Shown here piece by piece: positions 1 through 5,220 of a stretch of DNA of 5,220 nt. The DNA is taken from assembly GCA_902497185.1 (NCBI GenBank), contig CABVEG010000147.1:1-5220 (forward strand), read 5' to 3'. Both the position numbers and the translations under genes were made by a program. The notes below the pieces were generated by a model. That model searched no databases. It was not told the origin of the DNA and worked only from the letters and a program-made list of their open reading frames with translations. Position 1 is the first letter of the stretch. Every line of letters starts with the position of its first letter. This DNA comes from an uncultured Eubacteriales bacterium (GTDB taxonomy: Bacteria > Bacillota > Clostridia > Lachnospirales > CAG-274).

Positions 1-2335
1 CACTATCCTTGCTGTAGCCACCGCTAGCAAGCTTTTTACCTGCCTTTCTGCCCATTAAAAGTTCAATACCGTCATCAATATTATCTATAGCATAAATATG
101 GAACTTGCCTCCCTTAACAGCTGCAACAACCTCATCCTTTAAAACCAAATCCTTAACATTACTTGACGGTATTATACAGCCCTGTGAACCTGTAAGCCCT
201 CTTTCATTACACACATCAAAGAATCCTTCAATCTTATAAGTTACACCGCCAATAGGCTGAATATCGCCCTTTTGATTAATACTGCCTGTTACAGCAAGCT
301 GCTGATTAATAGGACAACCACTAAGACTGGAAATAATAGCATAGGTTTCTGTTGATGAAGCGCTGTCACCGTCAACACCGTTATAGCTCTGTTCGAAGCA
401 AACCCTACAGCTTAATGTCAGTGGATATTTCTGAGCATACTTACTGCCTAAGTAGCCGATAAGCACCTGCATACCTTTATCATGAACAGAACCGCTCATT
501 TCAGCTTCCTTTTCGATATTTACAATACCAACTTTACCTGTATATGTGCTTGCAGTTATTCTTGTAGGCATTCCAAAGGTATAATCACCCATTTCCATTA
601 CACAAAGCCCGTTAATCTGACCTACTGCCTCACCGGTGGTATCAATCATAATTTCATTATCAGAAATCATTTTGCTGTATTTTTTAGCATATATGTTTAC
701 TCTTTCCATTCGTTTATTTACAGCTTTTATAATGTAGCTATCAGTAATGCTGTCCGCATTGTCAAGCCTAGCCCATGCATCAGCCTCAGATAAAACATCG
801 CATATCAAGCCAAATCTTGTAGTCAGCTTATCCTGTCTTTCAGCTATTCTTACAGAATGCTCCAAAAGCTCACACATAGCCTTTTTCTCAATTGGGAGTA
901 AATTATTTTTAATACAATAGCCTTTAACAAAGCCAAGCATAGCATTTATATTTTCTTCAGAAAAATCCATTTCATAATCAAATAAAGCACATATTTTAAA
1001 TAGCTTTGAAAAGTCATCATCATATTCCTTTAAAAGTTCATAATAATACATTGAACCTACGATAATAACCTTTACATTAATTTCAGCAGCTTCAGGCTGA
1101 ATACCTGCAACAGTAATGCCACCAAACTGATATTCTTTTAATGGTTCAATAGTAACCTTGTTAGTAATCAAAGCTCTCTTCAATGTATCCCAAGCAAAAG
1201 CATTTGTAAGTAGATCTGAAGCATGAAAAATAAGATAGCCTCCATTTGCTTTATGTAAAAGACCTGCCTTAATCTTCATAAAATCAGTGGTTAAATTTCC
1301 GTTTTCATTTTCATATTCAACCTCACCAATCATATTTGCGTAGGTTGGATTGTAGTCAACTATTACAGGGGCGCCATTGAGCTTACTGTTATCTACAATT
1401 AAATTAACACTGTATTTTTCCAGAATTTCCTTAGTATTCTTTTTTAAATTCCAAGGCATCATTGCAGAAAGAGGGTCATCACTGTTATCATCATCATCGT
1501 CAATAAACAAATCAATGTTAGCAATAATATCCTCCTTAACAGCAGCTAAATACTTACTTACACTCTCATTATCAACATATTTGCTCTGTAAAGGACTTAA
1601 ATAGTGACCTACAGTAAATAAACCGATATTATAATCCATATTTTCAATTTCAGCATTAGCCATTTTGTCAAGTTCTCTGATTTGCTTCATTGTTGAACTG
1701 GCAAGCTCATGAACATCATCAGAGCCTTCATTTATTTCTTCCTTTTCTTCTTCAGAAAGCTCATCATAATCTTCCTCATTTATTGTCTTACCGTCAACTA
1801 TAGGCAAAAAATAAATTCCGCCGTTTCCACTTGTTTTGACCCCAAAATTAAACTTCTTGGCAGATTCGGTAAGTTCCTTTAAAGCATCATCCTTCTTTTT
1901 CTGATAACTTTTCATTATTCTTTCTTTATCATCACTATATTCAATAGATGAAAATGCTTTAGGAACTTCAATACTCAACTGATTGATAAGCTCCTCCATA
2001 TCAGCTTTAAATTCCTTACCCTGTCCTGCATTTAATTTCAAAAGTTTAGGCGCACTTGGTTTTTCAAAATCAAGAACATAGCACATATCATCAGGAGTTT
2101 TTTCGTTAATTGCAATATCCTTTGCAAATTTTTCAGCATAAGTAGTTTTACCGCTTGCAGATAATCCTGCCAAATAAATATTGTATCCCTTGCTTTTGAC
2201 ATTAAGCCCAAACTCCAAAGCCTCGGCACCGCTTGGTTGACCGATTAAATGGTCAGTATACTTACTTTCATTAATGGCAATGTCTTTGTTTCTGCAAAAT
2301 TTTTTTAATTCCTTATAATCCAACTCTCTAATCAT
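1..2335 (-). CDS. Lon-family ATP-dependent protease (AAA_32 + Lon C-terminal protease domain), 3' end cut by window edge
   Basis: A single open frame of 778 complete codons runs off the left edge with no internal stop. The product should be a cytoplasmic ATP-fuelled serine protease that unfolds and degrades proteins. Residues 1 to about 520 match the AAA_32 type of ATPase: a P-loop GLSASGKT at 57-64, a long acidic helical insertion at about 100-300, the family signature HKANGGYLIFHASDLL at 361-376, and TTRFG, probably an arginine sensor, near 800 on the DNA. Residues from about 570 on form the Lon protease domain, with catalytic Ser658 in GVDGDSAS and Lys701 in GGVTYKIEGFF. Their 43-residue spacing equals that of E. 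coli Lon (Ser679/Lys722). The architecture resembles E. coli YcbZ/LonH rather than classic LonA, because there is no LonA N-terminal substrate domain. The family is usually about 800 residues, so only the extreme C-terminus is missing. The ATG at 2335 is chosen for the ideal Shine-Dalgarno upstream. The gene follows rimI by 12 bases. Odd points are a run of five Asp at 279-283 and His371 where relatives usually have Asp, Glu or Gln. The family call is firm; substrates are unknown. Confidence 0.95.
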   Translation of the reverse strand, partial: MIRELDYKELKKFCRNKDIAINESKYTDHLIGQPSGAEALEFGLNVKSKGYNIYLAGLSASGKTTYAEKFAKDIAINEKTPDDMCYVLDFEKPSAPKLLKLNAGQGKEFKADMEELINQLSIEVPKAFSSIEYSDDKERIMKSYQKKKDDALKELTESAKKFNFGVKTSGNGGIYFLPIVDGKTINEEDYDELSEEEKEEINEGSDDVHELASSTMKQIRELDKMANAEIENMDYNIGLFTVGHYLSPLQSKYVDNESVSKYLAAVKEDIIANIDLFIDDDDDNSDDPLSAMMPWNLKKNTKEILEKYSVNLIVDNSKLNGAPVIVDYNPTYANMIGEVEYENENGNLTTDFMKIKAGLLHKANGGYLIFHASDLLTNAFAWDTLKRALITNKVTIEPLKEYQFGGITVAGIQPEAAEINVKVIIVGSMYYYELLKEYDDDFSKLFKICALFDYEMDFSEENINAMLGFVKGYCIKNNLLPIEKKAMCELLEHSVRIAERQDKLTTRFGLICDVLSEADAWARLDNADSITDSYIIKAVNKRMERVNIYAKKYSKMISDNEIMIDTTGEAVGQINGLCVMEMGDYTFGMPTRITASTYTGKVGIVNIEKEAEMSGSVHDKGMQVLIGYLGSKYAQKYPLTLSCRVCFEQSYNGVDGDSASSTETYAIISSLSGCPINQQLAVTGSINQKGDIQPIGGVTYKIEGFFDVCNERGLTGSQGCIIPSSNVKDLVLKDEVVAAVKGGKFHIYAIDNIDDGIELLMGRKAGKKLASGGYSKDS

Positions 2336-2340
2336 ATAAA

Positions 2341-2348
2341 CCCTCCTC
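2341..2348 (-). promoter_or_regulatory. Strong ribosome binding site of the Lon-like protease gene
   Basis: On the minus strand the sequence reads GAGGAGGG, then five bases (TTTAT), then ATG at 2335. This is a near-perfect Shine-Dalgarno and fixes the start codon. Its first G is the last base of the rimI TAG stop, so ribosomes finishing rimI sit directly on this site, which favours translational coupling. Confidence 0.9.
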
Positions 2349-2806
2349 TAGCCTATTATTTCGCTTTCAGGAATAAAATATTTCCACATTATATAGGCAT
2401 CTTCTTTATTATCCTCATAATATTCGGGACGTATACCCTCAAGTTTAAAGCCATTTTTTCTGTATAACTTCAATGCAGGAATATTGCTTTTTCTCACTTC
2501 AAGAGTAAGTCCAATCATTTCTTTTTCTTTGGCAATTTCAAATAGCTTATTTATTATGGCATTGCCTATACCCTTTTGTCTATAGTCCTTTTGTACTGCA
2601 ATATTTGTAATATGACCTTCATTTACAATATGCCACATACCGCCATAGCCTATAACCTTTTCCTTTTCAACAGCAACAACATAAATAGCTATATTATTGC
2701 TTAATTCCTTTTCTATAGATTTTCTGCTCCATGGAATTGCAAAACTTTCATTTTCTATTTCAATTATACCGTCAATATGATTTTTATTCATTAATTCTAT
2801 TTGCAT
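2348..2806 (-). CDS. rimI: GNAT acetyltransferase RimI (ribosomal protein S18 alanine N-acetyltransferase family)
   Basis: This is a complete 152-residue protein, close to the usual 145-160 of RimI. RimI transfers acetyl from acetyl-CoA to the N-terminal amine of ribosomal protein S18 and sometimes other proteins in the cytoplasm. The single GNAT domain shows the N-terminal PWS motif (25-27), the strand GHITNIAV (64-71), the acetyl-CoA pyrophosphate loop RQKGIG (76-81), LEVRKSN (102-108) with Glu103, and LYRKNGF (114-120) with Tyr115. Glu103 and Tyr115 match, even in numbering, the catalytic pair described for Salmonella RimI, which separates it from generic GNAT enzymes. The ATG at 2806 is preceded by only a weak Shine-Dalgarno-like GAAAGTGAT. 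In many Firmicutes rimI sits in a tsaE-tsaB-rimI-tsaD cluster. Here the neighbours are dctP and a Lon-like protease, so it has either moved or the tsa genes lie elsewhere. The exact protein substrate is inferred from the family. Confidence 0.9.
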   Translation of the reverse strand: MQIELMNKNHIDGIIEIENESFAIPWSRKSIEKELSNNIAIYVVAVEKEKVIGYGGMWHIVNEGHITNIAVQKDYRQKGIGNAIINKLFEIAKEKEMIGLTLEVRKSNIPALKLYRKNGFKLEGIRPEYYEDNKEDAYIMWKYFIPESEIIG

Positions 2807-2830
2807 TTTTAATCACTTTCTATATTTAAT

Positions 2831-2864
2831 AGTATAAAATAATACTTTTTTATAATAACATCAA
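2831..2864 (-). promoter_or_regulatory. Possible weak promoter for rimI and the Lon-like protease
   Basis: The 86-bp gap between dctP and rimI is very AT-rich and contains no GC-containing terminator hairpin. On the minus strand it holds TTGATG (2864-2859) with, 17 bases on, TATTTT (2841-2836). A better -10, TATACT (2836-2831), overlaps the latter but has a poor -35. In such AT-rich DNA these matches can arise by chance. Read-through from dctP is an equally good explanation for rimI expression. Confidence 0.25.
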
Positions 2865-2892
2865 AATTTTTATTAAATTAAGTCGAAAAAAT

Positions 2893-3900
2893 TTAATTAT
2901 TAATAATTATATCGGAAATAATATCCGAATATTCATTACCAAATTCATCATAAAGAATATTAAATTTATTAACCATCTCACTTTTTTCTTCTGGTGATAC
3001 GGGAATAAATTTAATGTTTCGCTCTTTCAAAAAAGATTTAACCTCCTGTTCTTTTTTTTCCCATAAATTCTTTTCATATATTTCTGCCATTTTGGCACAT
3101 TCCTTTATTATCATTAACTCTTCGTCAGTTAAATCAGAGAGTATTTTTTTTGATGCAATAAGCACATCAGGGATTCTGCTGTGTTCATCTTCAATGTAAT
3201 ATGGACATTGCTCATATTGCTTATAACTGTAATATATTAAAATATTGTTTTCAGCTCCGTCAAGTGTATCTATTTTTACTTCATCAGCTATAAGATTTTC
3301 ATCGGCAAAGCTTGGAATACACCCAAGAGTTTCACACATTGAGTACATTAAACTTGAATTTTGAACACGTATTTTTAAATTTTGCAAGTCGTCTATTTTT
3401 GATATGTTCTTTTTTGTATAAAAGCTCCTTGAGCCGGAATAATACCATGCAAGAAAAGATATGTCTTCTTCTTCCATTTCCTCTTTTAACAGACTACCCA
3501 AATTTCCTTCTAAACCATCCCACATTTGATCATCACTTTCAAATAAATATGGCAAAAGTAAAACATTAATTTCATCCACATATTCAGCTAAAGGGGCTAC
3601 GGATATTCTGCCAAAAGCTAAGCTGCCATCCTTAATTTTTGATGCTATTGTTGTTTCATCTCCAAGCTCACTGTCAGAATATACTTTAACTTTTATTTTT
3701 CCTCCGCTTTTATTTTCAACCATTCTCGCAAAATATTCATCAGCAATGGTTGTAACATAATCCTTGCTGTTAGTTTCTGCTAAAAGGAAAGTTTTTGTAA
3801 TATTTTTAGTTGATTTTTTACTATATATAACTAATGAAGCAATAACCCCTATTATAAATAACAAAAAGAATATAATTATGTACTTCTTTTTTTTAATCAT
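2893..3900 (-). CDS. dctP: TRAP transporter solute-binding protein, DctP family
   Basis: This is a complete 335-residue protein that should capture an organic acid outside the membrane and deliver it to the TRAP permease. Lysines at 3-6 and a hydrophobic helix at about 7-26 form a signal peptide or N-terminal anchor. No lipobox cysteine is present, so it is probably held by the uncleaved helix or secreted. The DctP fold follows: a ligand lobe with GGKIKVKVYSDSELG (66-80), PYLFESDDQMW (117-127), GSR (156-158), the NLKIRVQNS motif (174-182), and LDGAENN (213-219). Arg158, Arg178 and Asn218 have the same spacing (20 and 40 residues) as the substrate-contacting Arg127, Arg147 and Asn187 of the sialate protein SiaP. 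Arg178 should therefore bind a carboxylate. The ligand itself cannot be read from the sequence. The ATG at 3900 has GGAAGTGG seven bases or fewer upstream. The gene lies downstream of dctM, behind a terminator and its own promoter, whereas TRAP operons usually begin with dctP. Confidence 0.9.
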   Translation of the reverse strand: MIKKKKYIIIFFLLFIIGVIASLVIYSKKSTKNITKTFLLAETNSKDYVTTIADEYFARMVENKSGGKIKVKVYSDSELGDETTIASKIKDGSLAFGRISVAPLAEYVDEINVLLLPYLFESDDQMWDGLEGNLGSLLKEEMEEEDISFLAWYYSGSRSFYTKKNISKIDDLQNLKIRVQNSSLMYSMCETLGCIPSFADENLIADEVKIDTLDGAENNILIYYSYKQYEQCPYYIEDEHSRIPDVLIASKKILSDLTDEELMIIKECAKMAEIYEKNLWEKKEQEVKSFLKERNIKFIPVSPEEKSEMVNKFNILYDEFGNEYSDIISDIIINN

Positions 3901-3904
3901 AAAA

Positions 3905-3912
3905 CCACTTCC
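3905..3912 (-). promoter_or_regulatory. Ribosome binding site of dctP
   Basis: Reading the minus strand, GGAAGTGG lies four bases before the ATG at 3900, with its GGAAG core seven bases upstream. This supports the chosen start; no other in-frame ATG nearby has a comparable site. Confidence 0.7.
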
Positions 3913-3930
3913 AAAATCTTTCTTGTAATT

Positions 3931-3959
3931 ATTTTAACATTAATTAAAGAAAATATCAA
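3931..3959 (-). promoter_or_regulatory. Sigma-A-type promoter of dctP with extended -10
   Basis: On the minus strand TTGATA (3959-3954) is followed after exactly 17 bases by TAAAAT (3936-3931), preceded by TGT, an extended -10 element. Each hexamer departs little from consensus (TTGACA/TATAAT). Transcription should begin near 3924, giving a short leader of about 25 bases carrying the dctP ribosome binding site. The promoter starts right where the dctM terminator ends, so dctP has its own start. No operator-like inverted repeat is evident around it. Confidence 0.7.
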
Positions 3960-3962
3960 CAA

Positions 3963-4008
3963 AATAAATAACTCCGACGCATTATTTAAAGCATCGGAGT
4001 TATTTATT
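3963..4008 (-). terminator. Rho-independent terminator of dctM
   Basis: A perfect 15-bp inverted repeat (arms 3963-3977 and 3994-4008) with a 16-base loop begins 5 bases after the dctM stop. The GC-bearing core CTCCGA/TCGGAG is flanked by A-rich sequence on the entering side and T-rich sequence (TTATTTATTTTGTT) on the leaving side, as expected of an intrinsic terminator read on the minus strand. The stem is nearly symmetrical and could also act on the other strand, but no gene converges on it. It separates dctM from dctP transcription. Confidence 0.9.
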
Positions 4009-4013
4009 AAAAA

Positions 4014-5220
4014 TTATAATAATCCTGCAATCTTAGGAATTGTAAGTGTAAGAGGAGAGCAGAATGTAACCAACAGTAATATGACTATGGTTACAGCAAA
4101 GTAAGGCAGCAGTGTTTTTATTACCTGTTCAATAGAAACATCAGATACCTTACAGCCTGTAAATAATATTGCACCAACAGGAGGTGTAATACAGCCTATA
4201 CAAAGATTAAATGTCATCATAACACCAAAATGAACCGGGCTCATACCAAAACTTTCTACAATAGGAAGAAAAATCGGTGTGAAAATAAGTATTGCAGGTG
4301 TCGGATCCATAAATGTACCTAATATTAAAAGAACGACATTCATAATTAACAAAATAACAACCGGGCTGTCTGAAACAGCTAAAAGAGATGCTGCCACTAA
4401 ATTAGGTATTTTAGTAAATGCAAGTATCCATGACATTATAGAAGACAAACCAATAAGGAAAACAATTATTGCAGTAAGCTTTGCTGCTTCAAGCAAAATT
4501 CTTGGCAAATCTGATACCTTAATACTCTTATATATAAATGAAAGAAGGAGTGCATAGCATACAGCAATTGCTGAACCTTCTGTTGGTGTAAATGCACCAA
4601 GAAGAATACCACCGATTACAATTACTATAAGCATAAGACTTGGAAGAGCTTTCCATAAAGTAACGAGCTTAACCATAAAAGAAACTTTTTCTCTGCCTTT
4701 ATATCCTTTCTTTCTTGCCATAAAAAAGGCAAGTACCATTACACCTAAGCCCCACAAAATTCCCGGAATATATCCTGCAAGGAATAATGAGGTTATAGAT
4801 ACACCGCCTGCAACAGTTGAAAAGATAATAAGAGTGTTGCTTGGAGGTATTAATATTCCTGTAGGAGCAGATGCAATATTTACTGCTGCTGAGTATGCCT
4901 TGTCATAACCCTCTTCTTCCTCCATAGGTCCCATTATGCCGCCTATTGCCGCACATGCAGCAGAACCTGAACCTGATACTGCACCAAAAAGCATATTTGC
5001 AACTACATTTGTAAGAGCAAGTGAACCCGGCATCCTTCCAACCAATACAAGTGCAAGGTTTACAAGTCGTCTGGCTATACCGCCATTATTCATAATTATA
5101 CCTGCAAGTATAAAAAACGGAATTGCTAAAAGTGTAAAAGAATTTATACCTGTAAATATTTTCTGTGCTGACATTAAAGCTGCCTTAGCTCCGGGCAGAA
5201 CGGCAGCTATTGCCAAGGCT
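4014..5220 (-). CDS. dctM: TRAP transporter large permease subunit DctM, 5' end beyond the window
   Basis: 401 complete codons are open from the right edge to a TAA at 4014. DctM proteins are usually about 425-435 residues, so roughly 25-35 N-terminal residues are missing. The TTG at 5216 is an internal leucine, not the start. The product is the sodium-coupled membrane transport subunit of a tripartite (TRAP) importer, working with a small subunit DctQ and a binding protein DctP. Counting from the codon at 5216, visible signatures are AIPFFILAGIIMNNGGIA (31-48), VSGSGSA (80-86) and ILIPPSN (121-127) of the first hairpin/sodium-site half, GAFTPTEGSA (207-216), the second-half motif TFMDPTPAILIFTP (301-314), and CITPPVGAILF (342-352). 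About ten hydrophobic segments are seen, as expected. The paired hairpin motifs of the two inverted repeats are intact, so the protein looks functional. A dctQ gene would be expected just upstream, outside the window. The substrate is probably a carboxylate but is not determined. Confidence 0.95.
   Translation of the reverse strand, partial: ALAIAAVLPGAKAALMSAQKIFTGINSFTLLAIPFFILAGIIMNNGGIARRLVNLALVLVGRMPGSLALTNVVANMLFGAVSGSGSAACAAIGGIMGPMEEEEGYDKAYSAAVNIASAPTGILIPPSNTLIIFSTVAGGVSITSLFLAGYIPGILWGLGVMVLAFFMARKKGYKGREKVSFMVKLVTLWKALPSLMLIVIVIGGILLGAFTPTEGSAIAVCYALLLSFIYKSIKVSDLPRILLEAAKLTAIIVFLIGLSSIMSWILAFTKIPNLVAASLLAVSDSPVVILLIMNVVLLILGTFMDPTPAILIFTPIFLPIVESFGMSPVHFGVMMTFNLCIGCITPPVGAILFTGCKVSDVSIEQVIKTLLPYFAVTIVILLLVTFCSPLTLTIPKIAGLL

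Noticed and set aside
482..793. Plus-strand open frame of 103 codons, and similar ones at 1377-1604, 3014-3199, 3312-3569 and 4279-4557.
   Set aside because: Each lies antisense to a well-supported minus-strand gene, has no ribosome binding site or recognisable family, and has composition typical of a complementary-strand shadow.
2038..2229. Minus-strand 63-codon frame overlapping the P-loop region of the Lon-like gene.
   Set aside because: It is in a different frame inside the real gene and encodes nothing recognisable.
1..2335. Suspicion that the Lon-like gene is frameshifted or broken because it has no stop in the window.
   Set aside because: Translating every codon by hand from 2335 to 2 gave one continuous frame with all family motifs in order; it simply runs off the edge.
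2894..2909. A perfect 16-base AT-only palindrome overlapping the dctP stop codon.
   Set aside because: It has no GC pairs, so it would not form a stable terminator, and such palindromes are expected by chance in this AT-rich DNA.
2913..2927. A small inverted repeat CGGA...TCCG near the dctP 3' end.
   Set aside because: Only four GC-containing pairs, inside coding sequence, with no T-tract; not a credible regulatory site.
5214..5216. TTG as a possible start of dctM.
   Set aside because: The frame continues to the window edge (GCC upstream), family members extend about 30 residues further, and no Shine-Dalgarno is visible; it is an internal leucine.

Overview
The window looks like an ordinary chromosomal stretch of a low-G+C Gram-positive anaerobe, most likely a clostridium of the Lachnospiraceae/Eubacteriales type. 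The DNA is AT-rich (roughly one third G+C by eye), codons favour A/T endings, and the lon gene has a strong GAGGAGGG ribosome binding site. The gene families (TRAP carboxylate transporter, RimI, Lon-like protease of the AAA_32 type) fit that group. The assignment is inference; no rRNA or marker gene is present.

All four genes lie on the minus strand, so they read from right to left. At the right edge is dctM (5220-4014), the large membrane subunit of a TRAP transporter, missing its N-terminus beyond the window. A perfect 15-bp-stem terminator (4008-3963) follows its stop codon within a few bases. Immediately after it come a good sigma-A-type promoter with an extended -10 (3959-3931) and dctP (3900-2893), a TRAP solute-binding protein with a membrane anchor and the conserved carboxylate-binding arginine. 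After an 86-bp AT-rich gap come rimI (2806-2348), a ribosomal-protein/N-terminal acetyltransferase, and a large Lon-family ATP-dependent protease (2335 to beyond position 1). The lon ribosome binding site shares a base with the rimI stop codon, so those two are probably translationally coupled. The lon reading frame is uninterrupted for 778 codons and lacks only its last few tens of residues.

DctM and DctP are presumably parts of one sodium-driven carboxylate uptake system. The arrangement is unusual because the binding protein lies after the permease, behind a terminator and with its own promoter, so the two can be expressed at different levels. RimI and the Lon-like protease are housekeeping/protein-quality functions with no evident link to transport. 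I see no mobile element, CRISPR array, RNA gene or riboswitch, and no convincing new system. The points worth a second look are modest: the separately transcribed dctP, its lack of a lipobox, a non-acidic residue in the Walker-B-like segment of the protease, and the rimI-lon coupling.
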